Shown in pieces: positions 1-14,400 of a DNA stretch of 64,000 bases. Source of the stretch: Xiphias gladius (taxonomy: Eukaryota; Chordata; Actinopteri; Istiophoriformes; Xiphiidae); contig NC_053408.1 in the NCBI RefSeq assembly GCF_016859285.1, positions 5,358,213 through 5,422,212 on the forward strand, written 5' to 3'. How positions within the stretch are numbered: position 1 is the stretch's first letter; every line of letters starts with the position of its first letter. Below the pieces are notes generated by a model, which worked only from the letters and a program-made list of their open reading frames with translations, ran no database searches and was not told where the DNA came from. The translations under genes were made by a program, and so were the position numbers.

Positions 1-2574
1 ACCCAAGAACATTTATTAATGGATTGCCAATATTTTAAAACTGCTTTATTTCAAATAAAATACCAGTGAGAGTTTTTTCGCAACCTGGCAACCCAAATTT
101 TGTTTGTATTTGTGGCTTATAACTGGTCAATGAATCATTAGTGACTGATTTATTAACCCAGAATAGAACAATTAGTTACAACCCTTTATAAAATTGTACC
201 AATATGGACTTCCTCCTTTGTCCTTTTGAAAATAGTGGCTAATTGTGCATCATCGGGCCTATAGAGTATTGTTGAAATTAAAAAATCTGGAAAGCCAAAA
301 GTTTGGAAACCAACGACTCAGAGGCCAATCTAGTACTTGCATTCCACTTCTCATGCTTTTCAAAACCCACCTGTGTGACACCCATGTAGACAAGCATGTG
401 CAAATACTGTTTGGCCCAACTCTTTCAAACAATTACAGTAAAAAGCTGGCGCCAGAAGATCTAAGGAATCCACTCAAGGGTCATACCTTCAAAACCTGTC
501 AGATATGTATTGTAATGAACTTGCTGAGGCCTGTAGTCTGTTAAGAGCAGCCTGGATGATAATTATCGTAAACATTTTAAAATAATTAGGCTTGAGTTCA
601 TTCTTGGAACAGACTGGGAGCTTGATGGTTCCAACCACTAATGTTAATGATTGGGTGAAATCTGAGTGCTACAGGGCTGCCATTAAAAATGTTAGAGGCA
701 ATTTTAAAGTGGTTGGCACATTTGCTATTTTGGGTTCAGATAACAAAAATGATTTACGTCCTTTTTAGCGTTAGTACATCGCTGTTAAAATCCCTCAGAA
801 TGGTTGTCCTTAGGAGGTCAATAACATAATTCAAAGTTAAGGAGGAGCAAATAAACCATTCTTATTTTATTATTCAATAAATATCGGCACAAAAAATACA
901 AAAGCAAAGTACCAACAAAAGGAATGACGTGAATTCTTGTGCTATAAAATATATACAATCAAATATTTATTACTGTTTCAGTTTCAGTAGCAGTAATTGA
1001 TCAGAACGGCTTCCTGTTGTAAAGATGTCCCCACAGAGATTATCATTTTTGGCTGCCACAGTTGCCTGGCCGGGTTTTAGAGCCAACAGGTTTCGCCTTA
1101 GCCCTTTATAGCTGTAGAAGACGTAGCTGTTACGGAGCATGACAGGCCATTATGTCCGCGGTGCCAGTGTACCAAAGACACAATTTTCAATAATGGCCCT
1201 CAGTGTGCAGGATGAGGAGCTGCTAAATATATTATGTTTATTTATGAAGTGCAAGAATCTCATGTGACACATTTCTTGTTTACTGAATTCTTACACAGTT
1301 GCTCCATTAAGCAGGCTTTTCACAACAGTCGGGTATACAGAAGTTTCCCAGCGGGTAGTGTTGAACATAACCTGATAAAATTCTGTTTTAGCTCAAATTT
1401 CAGCTTCAGCTTTACAAAAACGTGCCCTTCGTTACATTTTATTGCTTTCGAAATTGCTGCCGTTAATGAGATTGTTTGTCAACGTGATATAAAAAAATTG
1501 TTGTTTAAACTCTGGTCGTCATAGAAAGCATGCCATCATATTTGTGTATGATTGCATAACACAGTTAGATTGCATGACCCATAACTAAGCTATGTCTAAC
1601 TCGTTGCTGCTTCTCCATGTCATCATGTTGACCTGACTGCTCTGCTGTATTTTCTAGGACAAAACTCTTACAGTCTGTGTTCTCCAGGCATCTTGTGATC
1701 TTTCCACGGTTTGCTGGGTTTGCTCAAGAGGACAGAGTGTTTGTTCCATTCACATTCTTCTCTTCAAACGCCATCACACTGAGAGAACCGCTAATATACT
1801 CTCCCTTCCAGCATTTCTTAAGCTTCCTTCCCTTGCAGGGTTATTTGATCAGAATGACTCAGGAAGGCCACCTTGCCTCTGTTTAACTTTGACCTGAGAC
1901 AGCCCAGAGCTTGCAGGTGCCACAGGTCAAAACCGGTCTTCAGATTGCTGCATACACACCATCCAAGTTGAGTGTTAAAGCCACAAAGGGGGCACTGTTT
2001 ATGAATTACTGATAAATTACTGTGTGTGATCAGCCTGGGTTAGTCCCTAACCATCTTACATATGCAGTAGATAGTTCTTGTGCTGACATTTCAACCATTA
2101 AACATTAAGCATTTAATGGACTTAGAAGCAGCTATAGAATTCTTCTTCACTGCCATAATCACAAGCTGCTACGTATGGAGTGCAAAACAGGACAATGATA
2201 CGGTGCTTATAGATGAGAGGGAATGAGGTGGATCAGGCAGGTCGCGTGCAAGGAAAAGGTACCAGTTACTGTAATTGCACAATATATTGCTTAGCTTGAA
2301 AAGCAAGAGGATTATTTAGGAAGAGATGTCTTAGAGGACCGTACCATAAGTGAAGAGCAGTTTATAGAAGATGAGGTTTTAGTGAGTAACTAAAAGCACA
2401 CACCAGACAGGTTAAGTGATGTTAAGAATAACAAAGTAAACAGACTAAAGATACAAGAGCTCCCAGCTCTCAAACAAATCAATCTTAGTCTCTCAAACAA
2501 GGTGGTGCATTACTTTTTGAGACAACTCACACAGTACAGTTCAGAGGACAGCCTTGTACTTGTGCAGAGGGAGA

Positions 2575-2945
2575 CCAGTAAGTTGACCAGGCCAGTAAAT
2601 CGGCCAATATTAGCTTATTGCAGATATATCAGTATCGGTGTAAATATCGGCTATTAAGTAACAATAAACAGCAGTATAAATATGCCAAAGTGGGATTGTG
2701 TCTCCTTTACATAGTTTGCCCACAAAGAGGGCACTGACAAGTTGATTTTTCGGCTATAAAATGTACTGCACATGTGTTTTGGCCACAATTTAAAAAAAAA
2801 CTATGAAACAAATCTAAGAGATCTGTATTAAGATTGTATGTTTACTTTATGTGTTTATATTAAAAAAAAAAAAAAAAAAATCCCAAAATATATCAATATC
2901 AGTATCTGCCTTTAAAAAAAATCCAGTACTGGTCGGGCTATGAAA
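2575..2945. repeat. interspersed repeat with TATCGG-type terminal motifs
   Basis: Left part contains cggccaatattagctta and atcagtatcgg; right part ends ccagtactggtcgggcta. These match the ends of a short non-autonomous DNA transposon common in fish, with an A-run (2859-2880) inside. Degenerate copy; assignment from memory of the pattern. Confidence 0.55.
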
Positions 2946-3771
2946 TCTATTCATATCTAGGAAAGATGTCTAAACCAGATAGACAAATACTTGCTTGACA
3001 GCCCACTTTTCACTACTGAAATACACGAGAGATAGCGTAAGACTACATCTAGGTCTCTTTTACTTGTGCAGGTAATTAGCCGGGCGCCACAGGTTAGGTC
3101 ATGCTCTCAGAGTGAGAGCAGCAGTCAGAGGCTGGTTTGAGTCCTCAATCCTTATGAGATTAATGGCTAACCTCCCTCTGCCCGCTTCATTTACAGAACA
3201 TGTCAGGTTTTCCTTGGAAGGAGCACACTGCCACCTCAGTTCTGACCTGCAAACATCTAAATGCAACACTGTACCAGTGTGAGTGCCTACGTGCGTGTTT
3301 ATGCGAAGTTCGTGTCAGTCAAGGCGGGTATGTCAGTCTTAGAGGTGTGAGGTCAGGCTTTTTTTTTTTTTTTTTCTTCTCCCCATGTCGCCTTTGACCT
3401 CAATCCCAGATCTTGGCTAGTCAGTCGTCACCGCCTCAGATGGACAGCGGTCTGGTAATGCCGAGGCCGTGCAGGTTCTGTGCTGCAGGCTCTCTGTGAA
3501 CTCTGGTCTTTATCTGCAGGGCTTTTCACTGTCAGGACCTGGAGCACAATAAATAATGACAGGAAGAAAAGAGAAGGCTTACCCGCTAACCCTTTAGTTC
3601 CTAAAAGGGTTCAAACAGAGGTCAAGGTAGATCGCAAACTATACCAGCTAAATTTGATCATTTCAGGAATTATACAAAAAGAAAAAAAAAACGTATCCTT
3701 CACTTATTATAAACGTAGTTTCTGTCTGCCTTGATTCTGTACGGTCTAGCCTCTTATAACAGATGCTTTTC

Positions 3772-3925
3772 TAGGGCCGCAACTAATGACATTAATTTTG
3801 TCCATTATTTCTTCAATAAATCAAATAATCGTTTAGTCTATAAAATGTCAGAAAATTTTGAAAAATTCCTATCGCAACCCAAGCCCAAATGTTCGAACTC
3901 CAAAGATTTAAATTCAATATAATAA
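3772..3925 (+). repeat. teleost interspersed repeat, 'gggccgcaactaatgac' family, copy 1
   Basis: Begins gggccgcaactaatgac and contains atcgtttagtctataaaatg and a cagaaaa...gaaaaa block. The same layout recurs at 11505-11765 and 19650-19910. Confidence 0.65.
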
Positions 3926-4039
3926 TCTCAATCTGAAAAAAGGACAAAATCCTCACGTTTTAGAAGCTGGGCCTAGCGAATGTTTGACACTTTTTCTTGA
4001 CTTAAAACTACAATATGCAAATTCTGGAAGTCCAGCTAG

Positions 4040-4900
4040 TGCTAGCATGAGACTTGAAAAGAAACCACTCCGCTCCACTCACCCCTCCCTCTCCCCGCTC
4101 CGTCACACACCGCCCAACCCTTCACCCTTCTCAGCATTCCCGTCACGAATGCTGTTTCAGCTGGTGCAGGAATCGGGAGCCCATACGTACATCAGCTTAT
4201 GTGCATCTTCCGGGAGCGAATTCTTGCTTTAAGCCTCGGTGCCAGAGGAGTAGTGGCGCGGTAACGTACTGACTGACAGCCGTGAGCTCCCACCTTTGAC
4301 TTTGGGCTTCTCTGATTGGTTAGAAGGTCAGGGCTTGCTCAAAAACTTCAGAGGGAAATATCCCTGCACTGCTGCCAGGTCTGTTCAGTGAGCCTTGGTC
4401 ACAGGAGCCTTTGACAGAACTTTTCCACCTTAAGATATGGTTTGGAGCATATTTCGACCAAAAAATACTAGAAAAAAGTTACATCCTGTAGCTTTAAAGG
4501 ATAAGGCTTGCAATATACTATATTTTTCTTATATATGTCTCTCAACAAATCCATGAAAATTAAAAGACCAAAACCAATGATGAATTAATCCAAATAAAAA
4601 GTATATATATAGTATATCTTATTCCTCTGTGCCATAGAGGTCTGTTTTTTGCCATAAATAATTAAAAAAACAATGAGTCACTCCGTTGCACTGGGTGACA
4701 TGTTCCTTCATTACCACCAACACAGACAGTAGTTTATTCTGAGTAAATCGCACATAAAATGTCCCTCTGCTGTAAATAATTGTTACGAGGGAACCAAATT
4801 TGTTTGAATAGTCCCCAGGAAATGCACTGTGAGGCGTTTTTAAAGGTTTATGTCGTCAGAAGGAACAAGTGGGCTTGGGTCTGAGTGCCACGGACAATCA
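4040..4900 (+). repeat. probable composite of fish interspersed repeats
   Basis: Contains ttgggcttctctgattggtt near 4300, then agctttaaaggataaggctt (4490) and ttattcctctgtgcc (4619), phrases that recur across many fish genomes. Boundaries are approximate. Confidence 0.45.
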
Positions 4901-5567
4901 AAGTATTGAGAAGACAGACTGACACATTGTTGGTTTTGGTCCTTTCATGGGCTTTGTTGACAGTAAGAAAAGTATAGAATAACAGCAGCCTTATCCTTTT
5001 AATGAATAATCAACTGTCAAGCTTATTCAGTTGACTAATCCGTCACTTGACGAATCTTTACAGTAGTATACTCAACATAATTTTGAATGCAGATCCAATT
5101 GTTCAACACACGGATCTGAAAAACTGCATTAGAAACACTGCTTCTTACCCTTAACACACACCGTAGTAGGCTATAAGTAGTATGCCTGACTCCATTTTTT
5201 CCCTTGCCATACTTTTCTCTCTGTAGTTATTCCAGATTCCTACAGGTACCGCAGCCCGTCCGCACACTGACTGGATGTTATTCAAATCCTGGGCATCCCT
5301 ACTGTGTCTACTTGAGTGTAACATCAGGGCAGTTCAAACTGTTCATTCCCGTATTAAGAGACAACGTACACCACCTGGTTTGGTGTAAACGTTGGCCGAC
5401 ATGTCGTGTTCGTGTCCTGGTTGTCATAATAGGGGCGCTGACAGGGACTTCTTAATACCAGAGGCTCCTCTACCATCAACACTGCTTATGTAACTCCACT
5501 TATGTGGCACCAAGCCCAAGTATTTCCAACCCTTACTGTTGCAGACCCCCAACTCAACACACAAACA

Positions 5568-5590
5568 CATACACACACACACACACACAC
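5568..5590. repeat. CA microsatellite
   Basis: About 11 CA units, followed 40 bp later by mixed A and T runs (5635-5669). Confidence 0.9.
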
Positions 5591-8319
5591 CTCTCAGTGG
5601 CTAAGAATAAATCAAGCTGGAAGGGACATTATATAAAAAAAAAAAAATTAAAAAAAAAAATTTTTTTTGGCCAAGGCTCATTCACACACCTCTGAATCTT
5701 TTCTGTTTTTATGGATATACACACTTTTCTTTTCAAAACAGAGATGGTTTGTTTTTGTGGCTCCCCCCCGCACCGCTTTCTCCAGCGTTATGCAATGTCT
5801 TTTGGCCCCGTTTGTCAAAGAGTTGCAGGAGAGAGAGAGAGGTGGGGGCAGATAGACACAGTCAAATATCCCCTGGAAAAGTTAGATAGAAGCCTTACTC
5901 AGCTGTCAAGAGATGATTCCTGCTACAGGAAATGCCAGAGGGCGTCACACTACAGATGAATATCATTAAGTTTAACTGAAGCATAGTTTGCGTAGTAATG
6001 GCAGAAATACTCATGTTCATGAGACTTTTCTCTGAATAACTGGTGGCTGTTATGATATGCTAACAGTCTCAGTCAAGCTTAAGCATTACAGTATGGCTGG
6101 TTTTTTATTCATGCTGTTAGTCACAGCTTAAGTGCATGTGTTTACTTGGAGGAGGCGTTGTTGTGTTTACCTGAAATTAGCCAGCCCCAGCACCAATGCA
6201 GTCAGATGATAGCAGTGCAGTGTTAAGGCACCTCATACTTGCTTACTGTTGTTTACTGCTTTTGTTGTTTTCATCTGTGCTTAATTACCCGCTACACTTC
6301 GGCATTTTAAATGAGCAATTCCTCAGTTTCACGAGTCACATGAAATAATCGCTCCAGTTTGTTCAGCAGCTCACATTTCATGAGCAGTGTTGTTCAGGGC
6401 GGCCGCAGCAGGATTTTGCTTCTGCCAAGAACGCCTGCATTTTCCATTTCAGCATTTTGCAATCATGCCCACCAGCATGCCAAGCTGTAGTAAATCCCAA
6501 GGTTTTGGAAGTGGCAGGTTTTCCAAGGGGCTCGGCTGCAAGCCACGGCTAGCGTGTGTTACGCTGACTCTGTGCTGAAAAGCTCATCGTTTCTCTGCGC
6601 ATGCGGCTATCCACGGGAGTCGAAGCTCGCTACACAGGGGTCTGATGTTATCGCACTTAGATACATAAATAACCAGATGTACATCAACCCATAAACCCAC
6701 TGACTCACTCACCCTGGCTCATAAGCTGCACACAAACACACACACTCTTACATTCCAGCCATGATTTGTGTCATATGGCATGTGTTTCCTTATTTTTAAG
6801 AACACAGTGATCTATGGTGGCTGTAAACCTCAGCGGTCACATAATTAGGGCCATAAAGCTCAATCGAGTGTATCTAGCAGAAAGTGGGTTACATTGGTAC
6901 TGACTTACTCAGAAGATAGCCGTTTTGAGCCCCGGTGACGTTTTAAACATGTTATAATCATGACTTTTACTCTTAACCCAAGATGTTTTCCTTTTTTTTC
7001 TTTTTTTTTTGCAAACCATTTAGCATTTCTGACAGGGGTCTTACATATGAGGAATAAGCTGCAGCTTGTGTTCCCATCATAAACTGATCACTATCGACCT
7101 AAAAGCAAACCACTTGGTCAGAAGTCCCCCCTGTGTCTTGCTTTGGAGCTCAGGGCCTCGTGTTTGAATTGCTGGTGTAATATGACAGTTTGACAGGTGA
7201 CTGACGCAGGTAAAAGGGGCCTTTCCTTGTGTGACCTCAGACAGCGTAGCTCTTCAGACAGTCTGCCTCCTGTGTTGATGCGGCAGCGTTAACAGTGGCA
7301 GCAGCTCCTCGCTTGCCGGGAAAAAGCAGAGGGGAAGGAGAAAGTGCAGCGGTCGAGCTGATTGTAAGCATAAACATATGCAGAGCATTTTTCCCAGAAA
7401 TCTGCCTCAATGCAGGATTCATGGTCCTGAAGTCTCCCAGGAGTTTTCCACCAGCCACCCACCACAGACTTGGTTACTCCAGCAGCAGTAAAATCGGTCC
7501 ATTCATCCTAGAGGAAGCACAAAAATGTCTTTGTTCATCCAGCGTGATTGCAGTGTTTGGTTCAGTTTTACGTGGATTTTGTAAACCTCCTCCTTAAATC
7601 TGCTCCCCTTATTGGAAAATGAATGTGATTATGTAACCGTAGGGTCACCCAGATGGGTGAACCTGTGGTTTCCAGTCCCACAGCAAGCTCATTAGCTAAA
7701 GTAACAGTGATTTATCAAATTGGTCCTGTGTATGCTATGTTTATTGCTACCTACTTACGTAACCATCCATGACCATTACAAGACGCGTGTGTTAAACCTT
7801 CATAGCGCCACTACTCACCTGTCAGCGTCACTGCATTTTTATGGTTGACAAAACAATCTCAGAGCTTTCGATCATGTCACATGATATAATTATATTGCTT
7901 CATTTTATCTGAACTAGCAGACGGTGGGTGCGTCTACACGTGCTCTGTTCTCCAGGCTACGATTGGATTATCCGGGTGCTGTGTTTGCTCATCATATCCC
8001 GGTTTCAGAAATCTGAATATGCTAGCTGAAGTACCTCAAGGAAAAACAGTGATTGTTTGGCATGTAAACAGATGATCCAGCTTTCTATCGTAGATTCCAT
8101 GTCGACCGAACATGACAGTGGTAGGGATTGTTTAGGGAAAGACAAAACAAAACACCCACGCTCACAACAAGAAATGAAGTATTATGAATTTCCCCCCAGT
8201 GATCAGTAAAGACATATGTTATCTTATCCAGCCACAAACCAAACTCTCGACTACTGAGGTAACTCATTTGGCAGAGAAATGACGATGGTTGAGATGACGA
8301 TGGTTATTTTCCTCTGCAG

Positions 8320-8492
8320 ACCCGTAAGCTGACCAAGGCAGAGCGACAGCGTTTCAGCGAGGAAGTGGAGATGCTGAAGGGCCTGCAGCACCCGAATATC
8401 GTCCGCTTCCATGACTCCTGGAAGTCGACGGTGAAGGGCCACAAGTGCATCATCCTGGTGACTGAACTCATGACGTCAGGCACACTCAAAAC
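8320..8492 (+). CDS. wnk4: wnk4 exon 2: kinase N-lobe, alpha-C and hinge
   Basis: Starts phase 0 after ctgcag. Encodes [19 protein letters not shown], then LQHPNIVRF and [14 protein letters not shown]. The alpha-C helix and the gatekeeper/hinge are typical of WNKs, whose preceding exon ends in the VEVAWCELQ-type segment. Ends phase 2 at AC|gtaagc. Confidence 0.96.
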
Positions 8493-11400
8493 GTAAGCCT
8501 GGGAAGCCGGTCACCCCTCGTGACTGCGGTCCATTACATTTAGAAGAAATCAAATTCTCCCCACTTACAAGCAGTTCATTTTTATGGTGATTCCTTTTGT
8601 GAGAAGGTGTCACATTTCTCAAATGGCAGATATCCTCTCTCCAAATAAAACTAGCCACGTCCTCTATAGCAAACAGAAAAATTGTGTCATGTTTGACAGC
8701 TTGTCTTTTGCTTTTTGAGGTATGATGAAAAGTGCAGAATAAGGACCAGAGAATAGCTCTACTTTGGATACAATGTTCTTGGAGAGAGCTCAGGAAACTA
8801 GCTCATTTTTAAACTTCCTCTTGGCTGTCAAAATAAGAGATTAATTATTCTGTGGCATTAAAAAGCCTTCTCTTCTTGCTGTATTTTGGTATGTTTAGAT
8901 TGATGTGTTTAGTCATATCCTCATTTGTTTTAGGTACTTGAAGAGGTTCAAGGAGATGAAGCTGAAGCTACTGCAGCGCTGGAGTCGTCAGATCCTCAAA
9001 GGGCTTCACTTTCTGCACACGCGCACTCCCCCCATCATCCACCGTGACCTCAAGTGTGACAACATCTTCATCACTGGCCCCACCGGCTCTGTCAAGATAG
9101 GAGATCTGGGGCTGGCCACTCTCAAAAGTGCCTCTTTTGCTAAAAGTGTCATTGGTAAGTGTAAATTTGGTCCGTGTGTGTGTTTACCCTGCTCAGGTAA
9201 TTTACGCAAATATCACTTTCCACCGATATTTAAAGAAATGGTGTCTGGAACAAAATTCTGCTTAAATCCATCAGTTTACAGTTATCTAAAGCTTCACTGG
9301 AATTGGGCCAAAACATGCAGTATGCCACCACTCTTGAAATGTTGAGGGTTTGTAATGAAATGAAGCCTTTGTTTAAACTTTTAAAGGCTTCTTCTTTTTC
9401 TTAAGAGCCTTCCAGTTTCTCATGCTTGTGTTTTTTTTCTTTTTCCCCAAGCAGCCGGGGATGCCTCTGTTTAAAATCCTTCTTTCGTTCTTAAATACGG
9501 CATCATTACTCAAATGCCTTTCAATTTCAGTGTGAACTTGCCCTTCCCCCATTGTGTCTGGATTATTGTTATGACAAGATGCTGTTTTTGAAAGATACAT
9601 GTACTACATGTTGATATTTTTCATGATACAAGAAGGAAAGTTCTTCATAGTGCTAGCATGGGTTGAACATCAGGGGATAACAGGTCAGCTTAATTTGTTT
9701 AGTTATAAGTAAAAGTGTAATTGAACTGAGATTAAACTGGAGATTTGATTGTCCTTCAGTGATTCAGTAGTAGTAATGGAATAACTTTGACTTTTACCTC
9801 TGCCCTCTGAACCCTGACAGGAACACCAGAATTCATGGCCCCAGAGATGTACGAGGAGAAGTACGACGAAGCGGTGGACGTCTACGCCTTTGGAATGTGC
9901 ATCCTGGAGATGGCCACCTCTGAGTACCCGTACTCCGAGTGCCAAAACGCCGCCCAGATCTACCGCAAAGTCACCAGTGTGAGTAAGGGGGAGAGGGGCC
10001 GCGTCGATTTTTAACCTGTACTTAATGTAATTGTCCACATATGTTCACTTTCTTCCATGTGGACACTGGAATTAGACAGAGAGGAACCAGGATAACTTGT
10101 GTAGATGTCTGGATATCCTGAATGCGTGGAAAGAAGTGGGGACCACATGGAATGAAAACTTCATCTTGTCTATTAAAGGCTCAGATTTGTCCCTTACAAA
10201 TTCAAGGCGCAGAACCATACCATGATCTGACCGTTCTTCTGTTTTCAGCCCACAATCATGACGCAGGACGCAGGATGTTTGACTCACTGATTGCCAATGT
10301 CTTTACCAGTGCAAAGATCTTGTGTAACTCTTTCTGGCTATCGTATTCACTGGAATATTCTCTTCTCCATGAAATGATATGTGAATGGAAAACTGAAGCA
10401 ACCTGTCATCACTGACATTTGCAGAATTTCTGTCTAAACTCTGTTAAGCTTTGCAGAAAAGAAAACTTTTTTTAAGAAAGGGCGAATTGGTTAGGAAATG
10501 AAATCCTTTCCCTGAATGGTAAGATATCTGTCAAAGGATGAAGAGGGAATGAAGTCCTGCCCAGGATGCACTTGCAGCACATAAACTGATCTCACGCTTG
10601 GATTCAGGCCATATCAGAAAGTTTTATACAGAAAATGACGTGGGACTTTTTAGGAAAAAAAAAGAAAACAAGTCCAGAAGCTCAGTAGTGAGTTTTAAGA
10701 GCGTTGCATTACAGCATTGGCTTTAAGCTGCCGTATTTGAAGATGCTCCTGGGTGCCAAGTACAGTGATGATGCCATGGTGGGCAAGAGCAGGCGGCGGT
10801 AGAATTACATGTTTTGGAAATTGTGTCTCACTCTTTACTCCACAAAGGGGGCAGTTTCTTACTAGTGTGTCACATACGCAAAGAAAACAGGGTCTGACGG
10901 AGGCTGGAAAGTGAGGAAACGACAATGCCAGCAAGTCAGAGTAGGTTTGGCTCCTCCACAAACACGACAACTTAATAATGTTCTAAGTGCAGTCGGAGAA
11001 GCCATTTAATAAAAGTCAAATTAGCTTTGCTTTTCACTATTTGCTTATGTTTTAGGTTTATGTGCAGTACAGACAACGTGTGTCAATTTGTTAGTATGGC
11101 AGTTACATTTACCACTAACCAATAAACTTTATGTAACTTTTCACTTATATGACTGACTTGTACTTGAAGTCACTTGGCGCCTACGCTTGACATATAAAAG
11201 GCAGAACATATACAAAGGTTGTAAGGTTCTTGGAAATATTTTCCATTTGTGGGGCCTCAACTGTTTGCAGTATTTCCACGCGTCACATCAGATAAAGAGG
11301 CTGATAAATAAATAAATACATGCTGTTTCTTACAGTGGAAAAATGCCTTACTCATTCCCATAACTGGCCAAAAGAATGCGGATACCTGGACATTATTACC

Positions 11401-14400
11401 CGTATGTGATAGTTAAACATCACATTCCCCTCATTCCAAAACCAAGGGCATTAATCTGCTTCTATAATATTCTGGGAAGGTTTTTCCACAGGATCTGTTT
11501 TCAGGGATTAGCAGATATTTGGTTATTTTCATTATCGATTTATCTGCTATTTATTTTTTTCCACCAATCAAGTAATGGTTTGGTCTTTAGAATATCAGAA
11601 AACAGTGAAAATGGCCATGACATATTCTGACAGCTCAAATTGGCAAATACAGATGTCTTGTTTTGCCTGACCAACAGTCCAAAACCCAAAGAGTATCAGT
11701 TTATTATCATTTAAGCCTAATAAAACCAGCAAATTTTGACATGTGAGCAGCTGAACCCAGTGATTTTTTTTTTTTTTTTGATATTTTTCTTTAAAAATGA
11801 CTGGGAAAACAAAATCATTGTGAACCTCACTGTGCACAGGGACATTATCGTGTTACAAAGTTGTAAGCACTATTCTCTGTTGAAGCACTGAGATTCCCCA
11901 TAATTGAAACAAATGGACTCAAATCTTGAAAAATCCCCCCAGGTCAAAAATATGCAGAAGTATTTCTGTTGGGGTGTCCTCATACTTTTGGACAAGTGTA
12001 TTTCCCTCAGTGGACTGAAATCTACGCCAAAGAAAACCACAATTGGCTTGCAAGCTAAAACCATGCCTTATTCTTACATTTGTGCAATATAATTGTTTTG
12101 GTTTTGTACTAAATGCACGGACCATTAAAATGAAGTTTTCCTAATTAAGTTGAAATATGATACACCGAAGAAGGTCAATATGGCACCGGCATGTTTCTCA
12201 AGATCTTATCTAGACCTCTGTCACTAGAGGAAAGGTGCGGAGCCACAAATTAGATTTGGACTGAGGAAAAACGGATTTACTCTGAAGGTGCCTGTGAGGA
12301 CATTCAATCAAACTGCTTAAACACAGAAACCTCTGTGTTCTGCTTCAGGTCCTCAAAATCCCATTTCACCAAGGTAACAGAATTTTTTGTGATTGCACTG
12401 AAGCTTTTTTGGGGGGGCTTGTTTTTGCACTCAGCGGAACGGCAGTGACATACAGCTATTCAGTAAGTACGTATGGGGTGAATATTATGTAACGCGGCAG
12501 TAATCAAACACAGAAAACAAATTTTGTCTTCCTCACCACTTTCTCGCAGCTCTGTCCTTTCTCTCATTTAAACAGGAAGCATTAATATCTTGAGAAAATG
12601 GATTGAGGTCATAACAAAACAAAAAAAAGACAGCAGTCACTGTGTGACATGTCAGTCTTTAAATGTGATAACAAAATGTATTGTTCAGCCCTTCACTGGT
12701 AGATCAAATTATTTGGGTGTTTTGAACGACCATCAGCTGGTTGCTTGGGTATCTGCAGGCCAAACATCTTTTTGACCTCGGCTCTTTGCTTTCTTATCAG
12801 TGTTTTTACAGGGATGGCAGCTCTGCTGTAATCTATGTTCACCCTCATGATAGCATGTAGAAAATCTCCCTTATTTCATGTAAGTGAGCAGGCCTGCCTG
12901 AATATTTTACGTAAGCCAGAGCCGCAGGTGTTATGAGTTAGAGAGCATCGTGGGTTTTTTCCATTTTCATGAACTCTTGGTATTGTTTTCCTCCGGTGTT
13001 GACATGATTGCAGAGCAGAATGTCATGCTGGCTAGCGGCAGAGGAGTACGTTCACATGTAGTGCAGGTGGGAGTGGCTGTCGGTGCTTGGATTGGTTCCC
13101 CTGACAGGAGAACTGTAGGGTAAATGTACAAGGAAGAGATCATTGTTGCTGATCACTTAATCAGCTTAAAGCGCCAGTCTACTCCAAAATGGAGAAAAGT
13201 CTGTCAGAAAAGCAACTCTGGTACTTGTTAATACAGTTTGAAGCGCTACCGATGAAGTGCAACTCAGTATTCTCTTTTGATTATTCTTACAGGGCATAAA
13301 GCCTGACAGTTTCTACAAAGTCAAAGTCCCAGAACTGAAGGAGATCATTGAGGGCTGCATTCGTATGAACAAAGATGAAAGGTACACGTGAGACCATATA
13401 CTGTGATCAACAATAAAAAAAACAAACTGCAGAAATAATATATATTATCATGTCCATGAGGTTCACTAATCCCTGTTCTATATTTCTGTTTTCCTGTTTT
13501 ATCTCCCGAGTTATCTAGTTTCTTGCTTATAACTCTGAATTTGTGCAGATAGACTTTTTTTTTTTACCACAATAATAAAACTTAAAAAGCCAGTTTGCAA
13601 AAACTCCCTAGCAGAAAAATCTCTTGATTAGCTTCTACAAAGAGTTGAAAAAGGAAAAATGTATTATGTGAGGGGAAAAAAAGTACAAAATACTGCATGT
13701 CCTACAGTTCAAGTGCAGTAGAAGGCTAGTTAGAGGATCGATTCACTGTTTTTCAGTTTAAATGTTATTAAAATGCTGTTATCTATCATTTATAGTTTTG
13801 CATAACACAATGTCGGGAAAGAGCTTCAAGTAAGAGAAACAAGGATTCTGCTGCAGCTTCTCACTGAATGTAAATCCATACCAACCTAGGCCTTAGGTTT
13901 TTGAAAGTTTAGCCTTTCAAAAACATTGACAAATCTTATTTGCAAAAACCGGAATCTCACAGTATAGCCAGACATGTCTTTCTATCTTATTCTGATAAAT
14001 GGGTCCCAAACCACGCTTTCTCTCAGGTCGTACTGACTTTATTTCAGACTTTTTTTTTTCCTGTCTCAGATGTACATGCAAGTAAGAGAAACAAGGTCAT
14101 TGTGGCCTGATAGAAAGCATGTTTTGCAACTCTCTCTGTTTGTCAAACATATAAAGCTTCCTGTTCTTATCATAATTTTACTTTTGTAGGCCCACACTGT
14201 AATTCTCACAGTGGACCGTTTGTGCTCAATGAATAGCAAAAAGCAAATGTGTTCCTCAACCCCGGAAGCTATCTGTGAAGCTGAATTGTGTAGAGAGTTA
14301 TAAATGATCAAAAACAAAATTTTACAGAGTTCTGGTTTGGAAACCTGTGGATATGTTCCTTAAGTTCCCTATGGGTCTAAAAGCAATTTACTGATTTCCT

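Larger units (their letters stand above)
1..8319 (+). other. wnk4: wnk4 intron 1 (partial)
   Basis: No kinase exon (the VEVAWCELQ-type segment that should precede exon 2) was found in any frame, so exon 1 lies to the left. The stretch is AT-rich, with several repeat-derived pieces listed separately, a CA microsatellite and many short A/T runs. The open frames seen are short and not protein-like. Confidence 0.75.

Noticed and set aside
3060..3150. Possible tRNA-derived SINE head (ggctggtttgagtcc resembles a B box)
   Set aside because: No convincing A box, cloverleaf or 3' tail; left uncalled.
9006..9209. Open frames antisense to wnk4 exons 3, 4, 6, 7 and 15
   Set aside because: They mirror the conserved kinase and Pro-rich exons and have no independent support.
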